Source of the DNA: JAAYCI01 sp031551695
GTDB taxonomy: Bacteria; Bacillota; Clostridia; Oscillospirales; Ruminococcaceae
Direction of reading: 5' to 3'
Length of the DNA: 64,000 nucleotides
NCBI GenBank assembly: GCA_031551695.1
Contig: JAVBNG010000007.1
Location: 47,214 to 111,213 of the forward strand
Each line of letters starts with the position of its first letter. Position 1 is the stretch's first letter. A program made the position numbers and the translations under genes. Below the pieces are notes generated by a model, which was not told where the DNA came from, made no database searches, and worked only from the letters and a program-made list of their open reading frames with translations. Of this stretch, positions 31,631 to 40,921 are shown piece after piece.

Positions 31631-34093
31631 CTAGCCACAGCGGGAAAAGCCGCAGCTGGGGCAAATGGTGCAACCGCCCTCGTACCGCACGGGTACTCCG
31701 CACTCGGGGCATGCGCCGCCGTTTGCCGTGGTGGAAACAGGCGCCGGGCCGCCCTGGGAAGCCGGAGGAAGTTTTGGCGACGGCGCGGGTTTGCCGCCGC
31801 CGGGCGAAGCATGCCCCGCGGCGATATGCTGGTCCACCTTTAAAATCACCTTGGCAATGGCGTCCGGGCAGGAGGTGCAGTTCATACCGGCTTGGCGGAT
31901 GGTGGACGGGCAGCGGATGCCTTTGAGCTGGGTGGCAATCTCTTCCACGGACATGCCGCTGCGCAGGGCCACGCTGCACAACCGCGCCGTGGCCTCGCTT
32001 TGGCTGGGGCAGCCGCCGGCCTTGCCCGTGCTGGTAAACACCTCGCAAATGCCGTTCTCGTCGTAGTTTACCGTTACATATAAGTTGCCGCAGCCGATTT
32101 TCATCCGCTCGGTAAAGCCGGAAGTGATGGGCGGGCGCGGCCGGGGTGTGATGTAACCGTAAGGCGCGGTGGGCCCGGGCGCGCCGGTGGGGTCGGCAGC
32201 TTTGTTTTGAGCGTTTGCAGCGGCTGCGCTGAAGGAGACCGGCTGCGCAAAGGAGCCGATGGGCGGCACGCTGGTGGTGCCGGAGACAGTGGTCTCTGCG
32301 GCGCACGCGGCGGTGCCCTGGGGCGAAGCGACATCTGCTGTTTCGAGCGATTCATCGCCGGTTGTCTCGCCGGTGCTTTCGCCGCCGGCCGTGGTGGAAA
32401 GAACCTGGTTTTCACGGCTGCCGTCGCGGTAAATGGTGACGCCCTTGCAGCCGTTTTCCCATGCCAGGCGGTATGCCTCGGCCACGTCCGCGTGGGTGGC
32501 CGAGGATGGGAAATTCACGGTTTTGGAGACGGCGTTGTCCGTGTATTGCTGGAAGGCCGCCTGCATCATGATGTGGGCAGTTGGGTCAATATCGTGGGCA
32601 GAAACAAACAGTTCCTGCAATCCCTCCGGAAATTCATCGATGCCGTGAAGGGTTCCGTTTTGTGCAATTTTTTGCATAATTTTGTCGGTATATAAGTCAT
32701 ATTCCCTTAATTTGTGCTCTAATATGGGATTCACTTCTATCATTTTAGTGTTATCCATAATATTGCGAATATAGACATATGCGAAAACGGGCTCTACGCC
32801 GGACGAACAGCCCGCGATGATGGAAAGGGTGCCCGTGGGGGCAATGGTGGTGATGGTGGCGTTGCGCAAAGCGGGGCCGTTTTTGTAGATGGACTGGCCG
32901 AACAGCGGGAAAGCGCCGCGCTTCGTGGCCAGCTGTTCGGACGCGCGGCGGCCCTCTGTCCGGATATGGGACATCAGCTGCTTTGCCGTTTTCAGCGCGG
33001 CGGCTGAGTTGTACGGTTGGCCAAGCAGCAACAGCATGTCCGCAAAGCCCATCACGCCAAGGCCGATCTTCCGGCCCAATTTTGTGGTTTCTGCAATCTT
33101 TTCCAGTGGATAGGTGTTGACATCAATGACATTATCCAGAAAATGCACTGCCGCATGCACCGTTTTTGTAAGCAATGGCCAGTCAATTTTGTAGCCATTG
33201 TCACATGATTTAAGCACTTTAACTAAATTTATACTTCCCAAATTACAACTTTCAAAAGGAAGAAGGGGTTGTTCGCCGCAGGGGTTGGTGGATTCGATTT
33301 CGCCGAGGGAAGGTACAGGATTGTCATTGTTCAAACGGTCCAGAAAAATGATGCCGGGCTCGCCGTTTTGCCAGGCGGAATCCACGATCTCGTCGAACAC
33401 ATCCCCGGCGTTCAGGCGGCCGGCGGGCTGCTTGGTATGCGGGTCGATCAGGTCATACTCTTCACGCCGCGCGGCAGCTTCCATAAAGCCGGCGGTGATG
33501 CCGACGGAGAGGTTGAAGTTGGTGATGTCGCGGTGGTCACTTTTGCAGCGGATGAACTCGAGGATGTCGGGATGGTCCACCCGGAGGATGCCCATGTTCG
33601 CGCCACGGCGCATGCCGCCCTGCTTCACGGCCTCGGTGGCCATGTTGAACACGCGCATGAAGCTGACCGGGCCGGACGCCACGCCGCCGGTGGTGTTCAC
33701 CACCGAGCCGTTCGGCCGCAGGCGCGAAAAAGAAAAGCCCGTGCCCCCGCCGGATTTATGGATGAGCGCGGCGTTTTTGATGGCCTCAAAAATGGCTTCC
33801 ATATCGTCTTCCACCGGCAGCACAAAGCAGGCGGACAGTTGGCCGCCCGGCCTGCCCGCGTTCATCAGCGTGGGCGAGTTTGGCAAAAACCGCAGGGAGG
33901 TCATCAACTCGTAAAAATTGCCGGCTGTTTTGGCAACGCCTGCCTCGTCGCCATAGGCGGTGTCCGCCTCGGCCACGGCGTTTGCCACACGCCGAAACAG
34001 GCCTTCCGGTGTTTCCACCGGCGCGCCGGCGGCATTTTTTAAAAGATAACGGCGTTCCAGCACCTGTTTTGCGTTGTCTGTCAGTTCCAGCAT
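31631..34093 (-). CDS. nrdJ: adenosylcobalamin-dependent (class II) ribonucleotide reductase
   Basis: This is an 820-residue class II reductase that converts ribonucleotides to deoxyribonucleotides with B12 and independent of oxygen. Visible motifs include 'FLPNSPTLMNAG', substrate-site 'GGQLSACFVLPV', the radical-site strip 'NPCGEQPLLPFESCNLGS' and the C-terminal TSCPD-type region. The last 40 residues carry a CxxC...CxxC zinc-ribbon-like motif. Start 34093 is set by GGAGG 5 bases upstream. It has its own promoter overlapped by an NrdR-like box. A disordered Gly/Pro/Ser/Thr linker lies before the C-terminal domain. Confidence 0.96.
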   Translation of the reverse strand: MLELTDNAKQVLERRYLLKNAAGAPVETPEGLFRRVANAVAEADTAYGDEAGVAKTAGNFYELMTSLRFLPNSPTLMNAGRPGGQLSACFVLPVEDDMEAIFEAIKNAALIHKSGGGTGFSFSRLRPNGSVVNTTGGVASGPVSFMRVFNMATEAVKQGGMRRGANMGILRVDHPDILEFIRCKSDHRDITNFNLSVGITAGFMEAAARREEYDLIDPHTKQPAGRLNAGDVFDEIVDSAWQNGEPGIIFLDRLNNDNPVPSLGEIESTNPCGEQPLLPFESCNLGSINLVKVLKSCDNGYKIDWPLLTKTVHAAVHFLDNVIDVNTYPLEKIAETTKLGRKIGLGVMGFADMLLLLGQPYNSAAALKTAKQLMSHIRTEGRRASEQLATKRGAFPLFGQSIYKNGPALRNATITTIAPTGTLSIIAGCSSGVEPVFAYVYIRNIMDNTKMIEVNPILEHKLREYDLYTDKIMQKIAQNGTLHGIDEFPEGLQELFVSAHDIDPTAHIMMQAAFQQYTDNAVSKTVNFPSSATHADVAEAYRLAWENGCKGVTIYRDGSRENQVLSTTAGGESTGETTGDESLETADVASPQGTAACAAETTVSGTTSVPPIGSFAQPVSFSAAAANAQNKAADPTGAPGPTAPYGYITPRPRPPITSGFTERMKIGCGNLYVTVNYDENGICEVFTSTGKAGGCPSQSEATARLCSVALRSGMSVEEIATQLKGIRCPSTIRQAGMNCTSCPDAIAKVILKVDQHIAAGHASPGGGKPAPSPKLPPASQGGPAPVSTTANGGACPECGVPVRYEGGCTICPSCGFSRCG

Positions 34094-34166
34094 GTCGGCC
34101 TCCGTTCCGGTATGTTTGTGCCTGCATGATAGGCGCGGTGGGTTTCGCACAGAAGAGAGTAAATCC

Positions 34167-34195
34167 ATGATACCACAATATGTTGTATATCACAA
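34167..34195 (-). promoter_or_regulatory. promoter of nrdJ
   Basis: On the minus strand, -35 TTGTGA (34195-34190) and -10 TATCAT (34172-34167) are 17 bp apart. The spacer is exactly the NrdR-like box at 34173-34188. Confidence 0.65.
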
Positions 34196-34219
34196 GCAAT
34201 ATAGCACTATATATGTGGT
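34173..34219. promoter_or_regulatory. pair of NrdR-like boxes at nrdJ
   Basis: CCACAATATGTTGTAT (34173-34188) matches the NrdR consensus ACACWATATNTWGTGT at 14 of 16 positions. A second, weaker box CACTATATATGTG (34205-34217) lies with its centre about 30 bp away, close to three helical turns, the geometry typical of NrdR sites. NrdR is the ATP/dATP-sensing repressor of ribonucleotide reductase genes. Confidence 0.65.
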
Positions 34220-34249
34220 TCTATCCACAATAAATTGAGGAAAGGATAT

Positions 34250-34299
34250 TTGACGAAAAAGCGCTGCGCACTGTATACTATAAAAAGGTGTGCGCAGCG
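34250..34299 (+). promoter_or_regulatory. promoter of the MYG1-like operon with flanking inverted repeat
   Basis: -35 TTGACG (34250-34255) and -10 TATACT (34274-34279) are 18 bp apart. CGCTGCGCAC (34262-34271) and GTGCGCAGCG (34290-34299) are perfect inverse arms around the -10. This is a possible operator. Confidence 0.65.
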
Positions 34300-34328
34300 G
34301 TTTTGCGTGCGCCGCAGGAGGGGATTGA

Positions 34329-35279
34329 ATGGCGCTTTCGCAAAACCCGGCGGCTCTGCCGGACCTGGCTTTTACGCACGCGGGATGGTTCCACGCGGAC
34401 GATGTTTTTTCCGCGGCGCTTTTGCGCATTTTACGGCCGGATATCCGCATTTACCGCGGGTTTGCCGTGCCAAAGGGGTTTTCCGGCATCGTGTTCGACA
34501 TTGGCGAAGGCGAGTTTGACCACCACTCCAAGGACAGGGAAAAGCGCGAAAACGGCGCGGCCTACGCGGCGTTTGGGCTTTTATGGCGCAAGTTCGGGCA
34601 TTTTCTCGCCGTGCCGGAAGTGGCAAAAATGTTCGATGAAAAGTTTATCCAGCCGCTGGATATGGACGATAATTTCGGCACGGGCAATTTGATTGCCACG
34701 CTGGTCGGCTCGTTCAATCCCCCGTGGGACGCGGAGGGCGGCGAGGACGAGGCCTTTGAAGAGGCCGTGGGCGTGGCCGAAAAGCTGTTGGCCCACCGGC
34801 TGGAAAGCATGGCGGCGGCGTGGCGCGGCCGCAAAGTGGTGGAGAAAGCGCTGGGCCAGATGAAAGACGGGCTGGTGCTGCTGCCGGTGTATGTACCGTG
34901 GAAGCCGGTGCTGGTGGACTCCCCCGCCGAGTTTGTGGTGTTCCCGTCTTTGCGGGGCGGCTTTTCGCTGCAGTGCGTGCCGCGCGAGATTAGCGGCAAA
35001 ACCGGCCTGAAGGTGCCGCTGCCCGGCGCCTGGCGGGGCCGCCGCGCGGAAGAATTGCAAGAGATAACGGGCGTTGCGGACATCACCTTTTGCCATGCCA
35101 GCGGGTTTATGGCGTCTGTGGGCAGCGTGGAAGGCGCCGCGCGCCTGGCCGGGATGGCGAAGGAGGCGGAAATGCAGCGCCTGGCGCGCTCCGCCGCAGA
35201 CAAGGCTGCCGCACAAAACGGCGGGCAAAGTACTGTGCAGGGTGCGGCGCAAACGCGCAAAACCGGCGGCGGCGTGTGA
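34329..35279 (+). CDS. MYG1 family (UPF0160) protein, DHH-like exonuclease fold
   Basis: This is a 316-residue protein. The N-terminal 'THAGWFHADDVFSAALL' and 'VFDIGEGEFDHHSKD' strips carry the conserved His/Asp residues of the MYG1 family, related to DHH phosphoesterases. MYG1 proteins are 3'-5' RNA exonucleases in eukaryotes; the bacterial role is unproven. GGAGG precedes the ATG. The stop overlaps the GTG start of the next gene. Confidence 0.88.
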   Translation: MALSQNPAALPDLAFTHAGWFHADDVFSAALLRILRPDIRIYRGFAVPKGFSGIVFDIGEGEFDHHSKDREKRENGAAYAAFGLLWRKFGHFLAVPEVAKMFDEKFIQPLDMDDNFGTGNLIATLVGSFNPPWDAEGGEDEAFEEAVGVAEKLLAHRLESMAAAWRGRKVVEKALGQMKDGLVLLPVYVPWKPVLVDSPAEFVVFPSLRGGFSLQCVPREISGKTGLKVPLPGAWRGRRAEELQEITGVADITFCHASGFMASVGSVEGAARLAGMAKEAEMQRLARSAADKAAAQNGGQSTVQGAAQTRKTGGGV

Positions 35280-35530
35280 ACTGGGCATATCTGGTGCGCT
35301 GCCACGACGGCACACTGTATGCCGGATGGACGACGGACGTGACGGCGCGCGTGGCCGCGCACAACAGCGGGAAAGGCGCGAAATATACCCGCGGGCGCGG
35401 GCCGGTGGCGCTGGTTTATGCCGAGCAGTTTGCAACCAAAAGTGAGGCATTGCGGCAGGAGGCAGCCCTGAAGAAGATGAGCAGGGCTGAAAAAGAATGG
35501 TTCATCGCGGCGCATAAACGGAGGAAATAA
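35276..35530 (+). CDS. GIY-YIG domain protein (YazA/UPF0213-like)
   Basis: This is an 84-residue single-domain GIY-YIG protein. 'WAYLVRCHDGTLYAGWTTD' contains the two short strands of the GIY and YIG motifs (AYL and YAG), followed by 'RVAAHNSGKGAKYTRGRGPV' with the conserved Arg and Asn/His region. The start is GTG 35276, overlapping the MYG1 stop (GTGTGA). Longer in-frame upstream starts lie inside the MYG1 gene. In Bacillus yazA sits in the rsmI/trmN6 block; here it has moved to MYG1. Confidence 0.88.
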   Translation: MNWAYLVRCHDGTLYAGWTTDVTARVAAHNSGKGAKYTRGRGPVALVYAEQFATKSEALRQEAALKKMSRAEKEWFIAAHKRRK

Positions 35531-35533
35531 CAG

Positions 35534-36070
35534 ATGAAAGCCATTAAACTTGTGCCATGTTTGTTGATTATGCTTATTGTTATGTCTGCGTGCAGCGCAA
35601 CCAGCAATGCGGGAGACAATTTTGGGAAGGCGCTGGAGGAGTGGAGCGGCGCGGATTTTGAGGCGACGGAGCTTGTGCTGAAGGACGACGGCGATTTTTC
35701 AAAGGAGCTGGGGTTTGTGGTGGCGGGCTACCCGGACACGGACGACCTGCAATCCACCACCTTTTCCTGCATCAACGGCTGGATTGGGCAAATCGACATC
35801 CGCACGCCGGAAAAGTTGACGTTTGGCCTGCGCGTAGCAAAGGAAGAGGGTTCGTCCCTTGTTAATACCTATAAAGAAAAGCACGATGTCGATGTGAAAA
35901 ATAGCGAAATTGGCGGTGTGGAGGTGCGCGCGGCTTCTTCCAAGGGAAACGGCATGCTGTACACCTGGCAAAGCGGCGGCTTTCAATATTCGTTGCACAG
36001 CCTGGTGGGTGAACCCACAGGCGCGCAGCTGGAAACCATTGTGAGCGGCGTGAAGGCGGAAGCGGCGTAA
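35534..36070 (+). CDS. small lipoprotein, unknown family
   Basis: This is a 178-residue secreted lipoprotein. A hydrophobic signal peptide ends in the lipobox 'VMSAC', so Cys 20 would be lipidated and the mature domain anchored to the outer face of the membrane. The mature part is an alpha/beta domain of about 155 residues without recognised motifs. It begins 3 bp after the GIY-YIG stop and is probably cotranscribed. Confidence 0.7.
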   Translation: MKAIKLVPCLLIMLIVMSACSATSNAGDNFGKALEEWSGADFEATELVLKDDGDFSKELGFVVAGYPDTDDLQSTTFSCINGWIGQIDIRTPEKLTFGLRVAKEEGSSLVNTYKEKHDVDVKNSEIGGVEVRAASSKGNGMLYTWQSGGFQYSLHSLVGEPTGAQLETIVSGVKAEAA

Positions 36071-36124
36071 GAGCCTTGCTGTGACTTGTTTAGTGCGGAA
36101 TTCGCATATCAATATGGAGATTAT

Positions 36125-37390
36125 ATGGAACTGTTGATAAAAAACGCACAAATTTATAAAGACGGGCAATTTGCGTGCGAGGATATACTGGTGCGGGACG
36201 GTTGTTTTGCCCCGCCGGCACAAGCGCTGCCGGGCGCGGAGGTGCTGGACGGCGAAGGCTGCCTGTTAGCGCCGGGCTTTTGCGATATGCACGTGCACCT
36301 GCGGGAGCCGGGCTTTACGGAGAAGGAAACAGTGGCCACCGGCACGGCGGCCGCTGCGGCAGGCGGGTTTACCGTGGTGTGCGCCATGCCGAATGTGCTG
36401 CCCGTGCCGGACAGCGCCGAAACGTTGGCTGTTTCGTTGCAGGCGGCCCGCGGGGCAGGCGTGCGGGTGCTGCACTACGCGGCCATCACAAAGGGGGAAG
36501 CCGGGGAAGAGCTGGCTGACATCGAGGCACTGGCGCCGCAGGTGGCGGGGTTTTCGGACGACGGCCGAGGTGTGCAGAGTGAGCAAATGATGCACGGTGC
36601 AATGGTTTTGGCAAAGAAGTGCGGCAAGATGATCGTTGCACATTGCGAAAACGAGGTATTATTGCCGGAGGGCGGCGTGTGTGTGCAGGAGAACAGCGCC
36701 TTTGCCGCGGCCCACGGTTTCACCGGGCATTCCAACGAAAGCGAATGGAATGAAGTGGAGCGGGATATCCGCCTGTGCGAAGAAACGGGCTGCCGGTTGC
36801 ACATTTGCCACGCCTCCACAGAGGAGACTTTCCGCTTGGTGCGGGAGGCGAAACAGCGTGGCCTGCCCGTTACCTGCGAGGTGACGCCGCACAACTTACT
36901 GCTGAGCTGTGATGACATTCAAGCAAACAACGGAAAGTATAAAATGAATCCGCCTTTACGAAACGTAGAGGACAGAAATGCGGCTGTGGCGGCGTTGCTG
37001 GACGGAACTGCCGACGTGGTGGCCACGGACCACGCGCCCCACGCCGAAGTGGAAAAGGCGGGCGGGTTTGCCCACGCGCTGAACGGCGTTACCGGGCTGG
37101 AGCCGGCCTTTGCGGCGCTGTACACCGGGCTTTGCATGCCGGGCCGCGTGAAACCCGAATGGCTGGTGGAGAAAATGGCGGTGGAGCCGCGGCGCATTTT
37201 GGGCCTTGCCGCGCCGGGCTTTTCCATAGGTGCGCGGGCGGATTTTACGCTGTTGGATGTGAAAACCGAGCGCGTGTGCGACCCGGCTATGTTCCGCTCC
37301 AAAGGGCACAGCACGCCCTTTGCGGGCATGGCGCTGCGCGGCTGGCCGGTGCTTACCTTCGCGGCGGGCAAAGAGGTGTTCCGGCGGTGA
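36125..37390 (+). CDS. pyrC: dihydroorotase
   Basis: This 421-residue class I dihydroorotase cyclises carbamoyl-aspartate to dihydroorotate, the third step of UMP synthesis. Zn-binding and catalytic motifs: 'DMHVHLREPGFTEKE' near 55, 'VAHCENEVLL' near 175, 'LHICHAST' near 227 and 'ATDHAPHAE' near 300. ATG 36125 with GGAG upstream fits the family start better than 36086. First of pyrC-pyrK-pyrD-pyrF-pyrE. Confidence 0.95.
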   Translation: MELLIKNAQIYKDGQFACEDILVRDGCFAPPAQALPGAEVLDGEGCLLAPGFCDMHVHLREPGFTEKETVATGTAAAAAGGFTVVCAMPNVLPVPDSAETLAVSLQAARGAGVRVLHYAAITKGEAGEELADIEALAPQVAGFSDDGRGVQSEQMMHGAMVLAKKCGKMIVAHCENEVLLPEGGVCVQENSAFAAAHGFTGHSNESEWNEVERDIRLCEETGCRLHICHASTEETFRLVREAKQRGLPVTCEVTPHNLLLSCDDIQANNGKYKMNPPLRNVEDRNAAVAALLDGTADVVATDHAPHAEVEKAGGFAHALNGVTGLEPAFAALYTGLCMPGRVKPEWLVEKMAVEPRRILGLAAPGFSIGARADFTLLDVKTERVCDPAMFRSKGHSTPFAGMALRGWPVLTFAAGKEVFRR

Positions 37391-37485
37391 TGGACGCCGC
37401 GCGGAGGCGGGAAAGCCGTTTGGCGCGGCAAACTGACCAGATGGAAAACAAAGCAGACAGGCAAAAAATGTGTGCGGAGGAAAAA

Positions 37486-38235
37486 ATGGCGGCAAACGCG
37501 GTTTATGTGGTGGAGGAAAATGTAACGATTGCACGCGATGTGTTCCGGATGCGGCTGGCGGGGCCAACGGCGGCCTTCACCGCGCCGGGGCAGTTTGCCG
37601 AAATTGGGCTGGAGGGGTTTTACCTGCGGCGGCCCATTTCCGTGCACGACTGGGATGAAGGATGGTTTGACATCATTTACAAGGTTGTGGGCGAAGGCAC
37701 TGCGCAAATGGCCATGCTGGGCAAGGGTTCACAGCTGGATGTGCTGGTGGGGCTGGGCAACGGCTACAACCTGGGCGCCGCCGCCGGGAAAGACGTGGCG
37801 ATTGTGGGGGGCGGCGTGGGTGTTCCGCCGCTGTACCGCCTTGTAAAAGAGCTGATATCACTTAACATAACCCCTAAAATTGCCATTGGTTTTGTGAATA
37901 ATGCCGATGTGATTCTTGTCGACGAATTCCAAAAGCTGGGGTGCGAGGTGCACTTGGCCACGGACGACGGCAGCGCCGGGGAAAAAGGATTTGTGACAAG
38001 CCCTTTGAAAAAAATGACGTATCAATATTACTTTGCCAGCGGTCCCATTCCCATGCTGAAAGCGGTGCACAAGGCCGCGGCGGCGGCGGGCGCCGCCGGG
38101 CAGCTGAGCCTGGAGGAGCGGATGGGCTGCGGCTTTGGCGTTTGCATGGGCTGCACGTGTGAAACAAAGAACGGATACAAGCGCGTGTGCAAGGAAGGAC
38201 CCGTGTTCATGTCTGACGAGTTGGTGTGGGGGTGA
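37486..38235 (+). CDS. pyrK: dihydroorotate dehydrogenase B, electron transfer subunit
   Basis: This is a 249-residue FAD/[2Fe-2S] protein that passes electrons from dihydroorotate dehydrogenase (PyrD) to NAD+. FAD-binding 'YLRRPISVHDWD' is near residue 43, the NAD site 'VAIVGGGVGVPPLY' near 105, and the [2Fe-2S] cysteines in 'MGCGFGVCMGCTC' plus a later Cys. I prefer ATG 37486 (GGAGG 5 bases upstream); an in-frame ATG at 37390 overlapping the pyrC stop is an alternative that would add 32 charged residues. Confidence 0.93.
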   Translation: MAANAVYVVEENVTIARDVFRMRLAGPTAAFTAPGQFAEIGLEGFYLRRPISVHDWDEGWFDIIYKVVGEGTAQMAMLGKGSQLDVLVGLGNGYNLGAAAGKDVAIVGGGVGVPPLYRLVKELISLNITPKIAIGFVNNADVILVDEFQKLGCEVHLATDDGSAGEKGFVTSPLKKMTYQYYFASGPIPMLKAVHKAAAAAGAAGQLSLEERMGCGFGVCMGCTCETKNGYKRVCKEGPVFMSDELVWG

Positions 38236-38242
38236 GACGAAG

Positions 38243-39172
38243 ATGAAAGAGCAGACGAAAGCGGTGAACCTGACAACACAGCTGTGCGGCGTGGAACTGA
38301 AGAACCCCATTATGCCCGCCAGCGGCACCTTTGGCTTTGGCTACGAGATGCAGGAGTGGTATGACCTGAACTGCCTTGGCGCCATCGTGCTGAAGGGCAC
38401 CACAAAAGAGGCGCGCTTTGGCAATCCCACCCCGCGCATTGCCGAGGCGGCCAGCGGCGTGCTGAATGCCATCGGGCTGCAAAACCCTGGTGTTGATGCA
38501 GTATTGGCAAATGATCTGCCGAAGCTGCGGGAATGCTATAATGGCCCAATTATTGCAAATATTGCTGGGTTTAGCGTAGATGAATATGTTGTTGTGGCAC
38601 AAAAATTTGATGAAAATGACGGCATAGATATATTGGAAATCAACATATCCTGCCCTAATGTGAAGCACGGCGGCATTGCCTTTGGCACAAACCCGAAGGA
38701 CGCGGCAAAAATTACCGCCGCGGTGAAAACCGTGGCAAAAAAGCCGGTGCTCATCAAGCTGTCGCCCAATGTCACGGACATTGCCTCCATTGCGGCGGCC
38801 TGCGAGGGGTCCGGCGCCGACGGGCTGGTGCTGGTGAATACGTTTTTGGGCATGCGCATTGAGCCGAAAACCGGCAAACCCATCGTGTTCACGGGGAAAT
38901 GCGGGTTTTCCTGCCCGGCCATCAAGCCCATGGCGCTGGCTATGGTGCACACGGTGTGCGCCACGGTAAAAATTCCGGTGGTGGGCGTGGGCGGCATTGC
39001 AAACGCAAACGACGTGTTGGAGTTTCTTTCCGCCGGGGCTGTGGCGGTGCAGGTGGGCTCGCAAAACCTGGTGGAGCCCTGTGTGTGCCGCGACATTGCG
39101 GCCACGCTGCCCGCCGTGATGGCGGGGTATGGTCTTGGCCGTATGGAAGAGGTGCGCGGCCGCGCCCAGTGA
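38243..39172 (+). CDS. pyrD: dihydroorotate dehydrogenase B, catalytic subunit
   Basis: This 309-residue class 1B enzyme is an FMN-containing TIM barrel oxidising dihydroorotate to orotate with PyrK as partner. Motifs: 'NPIMPASGTFGFG' at the N-terminus, catalytic-loop strip 'EINISCPNVKHGG' near 130 (Cys base of class 1), 'KLSPNVTDI' near 165 and 'GVGGIANANDVLEFLSAGA' near 255. It starts 7 bp after pyrK. Confidence 0.95.
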   Translation: MKEQTKAVNLTTQLCGVELKNPIMPASGTFGFGYEMQEWYDLNCLGAIVLKGTTKEARFGNPTPRIAEAASGVLNAIGLQNPGVDAVLANDLPKLRECYNGPIIANIAGFSVDEYVVVAQKFDENDGIDILEINISCPNVKHGGIAFGTNPKDAAKITAAVKTVAKKPVLIKLSPNVTDIASIAAACEGSGADGLVLVNTFLGMRIEPKTGKPIVFTGKCGFSCPAIKPMALAMVHTVCATVKIPVVGVGGIANANDVLEFLSAGAVAVQVGSQNLVEPCVCRDIAATLPAVMAGYGLGRMEEVRGRAQ

Positions 39173-39335
39173 GATGTTACAGCGCGTAAGGATGCCGGCA
39201 GGCGCTGCGTTGAGAAATTTTGGTGTTGGTGCGAGACATTAATTGGCTGTAGTATGTTGTTTTAAATTCTCAAGAAAATGAAAAAGACACAAGCTCAGCA
39301 GTCAATCATGGGTGAAAGGATGAGGGGGAGATTAT

Positions 39336-40043
39336 ATGGCAAAGGATGCTATTATTGCATGTGATTTTAAAGACCGTGCAACCACACTGCAATTCCTGCA
39401 GCGGTTTGGCGAGGAAACGCTGTACTTGAAAATCGGGATGGAGCTTTTTTACGGCGAAGGGCCGGACCTTGTGCGGGAAATCAAGTCCATGGGGCACCGC
39501 GTGTTTTTGGACTTGAAGCTGTGCGATATCCCGAACACGGTGCAAAGCGCCATGCGCAACATTGCAAAACTGGGCGTGGACATGACGAATCTGCACGCCT
39601 TTGGCGGCAACGCCATGATGAAGGCCGCGCTGGCCGGCCTTGCGGAGGGCGCACCCGGCGAAGTGCCGCTGCTGCTGGCGGTGACGGTGCTTACCAGCAT
39701 CAGCGCGGATGTGCTGAAAGGCGAGCTTTTGGTGGACACGCCGCTGCCGGAAACGGTGGCCACCTATGCAGGCCGCGCGAAGGAAGCGGGCCTTGCGGGT
39801 GTGGTGTGCAGCCCGCTGGAGGCGGCCATTGTGAAACAGCGCTGCGGCGCGGGCTTTTACACGGTAACGCCGGGCATTCGCTACCCGGACGGCGACATGG
39901 CGGACCAGGCCCGCGTGACCACCCCCGCCGATGCGGCCAAAAACGGCTGCGACTACATTGTTGTGGGCCGCCCGGTGACGGCGGCGGCAAACCCGAAGGA
40001 AGCCTACCAGCGCGTGAAAGCCGATTTTTTGGGGCTGGGCTGA
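39336..40043 (+). CDS. pyrF: orotidine 5'-phosphate decarboxylase
   Basis: This is a 235-residue class I enzyme making UMP from OMP. The active-site Asp/Lys strip 'FLDLKLCDIPNTV' near 65 is intact, and the phosphate-binding 'GRPVTAAANP' lies near 210. GAGGGGGAG precedes the start. It is separated from pyrD by 163 bp with no terminator recognised. Confidence 0.94.
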   Translation: MAKDAIIACDFKDRATTLQFLQRFGEETLYLKIGMELFYGEGPDLVREIKSMGHRVFLDLKLCDIPNTVQSAMRNIAKLGVDMTNLHAFGGNAMMKAALAGLAEGAPGEVPLLLAVTVLTSISADVLKGELLVDTPLPETVATYAGRAKEAGLAGVVCSPLEAAIVKQRCGAGFYTVTPGIRYPDGDMADQARVTTPADAAKNGCDYIVVGRPVTAAANPKEAYQRVKADFLGLG

Positions 40044-40251
40044 TTGCGAAGAGCCAAGCGGGGCAGGGTTTCTGTGTGCACAGTTTTGGACACATGGACG
40101 CCCGGTTGTGCACATGAAGACGTTTTTGTGTACGGGGATACATTTTGCAGCGTAACAGCAGATGATGGATATAATGGATATATATGTGTGTATGGCTGCA
40201 AATATAAATTGCGATATAATACGATAAGAGATACTCAAGGAGGCAGGCTAT

Positions 40252-40893
40252 ATGAAAGACACCAGCCGCGAAATTGCAAGAGAGCTTTTGAAAATCAACG
40301 CCGTGTTCCTTCGGCCAAACGAGCCGTTTACGTGGGCAAGCGGCATCAAATCGCCCATTTACTGCGACAATCGGTTGATTTTGTCGGCGCCGATGGCACG
40401 GGCAAAGGTGGAGCGCGCCATGGCGGAGATGATCCGCGCGGAGTACCCGCAGTGCGAGGTGCTGGCCGGCACCGCCACGGCGGGCATTGCCCACGCCGCG
40501 CTGGTGGCCGACATTTTGAATATTCCCATGTGCTATGTGCGCTCCGCCGCCAAGGACCACGGCCGCGAAAACCTGATTGAAGGCCGCGCGGAGCCGGGGC
40601 AAAAGGTGGTTGTGGTGGAGGATTTGATCTCCACCGGCGGTTCCGTGCTGGACACGGTGGATGTGCTGCGCAATAACGGCTGCACGGTGCTGGGCATTGC
40701 GTCCATTTTCACCTACGGCCTGGAGGCCGGCAAGGAAAAGCTGGCCAAAAAAGACGTGAAAAACGCGTCCTTGAGCAACTATGATGTGCTGATTGAAGAA
40801 GCGGTGGCGCAAAAATACATTGACGAGGCGGATTTGCCGAAGCTGCGCGCATTTCAGGCAAACCCGCGGGACGAGAGCTGGATGGAGTTATAG
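40252..40893 (+). CDS. pyrE: orotate phosphoribosyltransferase
   Basis: This 213-residue type I phosphoribosyltransferase transfers ribose 5-phosphate from PRPP to orotate. The PRPP motif is 'VVVVEDLISTGGSVLDTVD' near 120, and the catalytic loop 'RSAAKDHGRENLIEG' near 98. AAGGAGG lies 7 bases upstream. The 208-bp gap from pyrF holds two TGTGCACA-like words and TATAAT-like sequences, but no confident promoter. Confidence 0.94.
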   Translation: MKDTSREIARELLKINAVFLRPNEPFTWASGIKSPIYCDNRLILSAPMARAKVERAMAEMIRAEYPQCEVLAGTATAGIAHAALVADILNIPMCYVRSAAKDHGRENLIEGRAEPGQKVVVVEDLISTGGSVLDTVDVLRNNGCTVLGIASIFTYGLEAGKEKLAKKDVKNASLSNYDVLIEEAVAQKYIDEADLPKLRAFQANPRDESWMEL

Positions 40894-40921
40894 TCGGCAG
40901 TGCCTTCGATGCCAAAAAAAA

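Noticed and set aside
34094..34166. cobalamin riboswitch in front of nrdJ
   Set aside because: The leader is too short and lacks the B12-box; the upstream region is instead a promoter with NrdR-like boxes.
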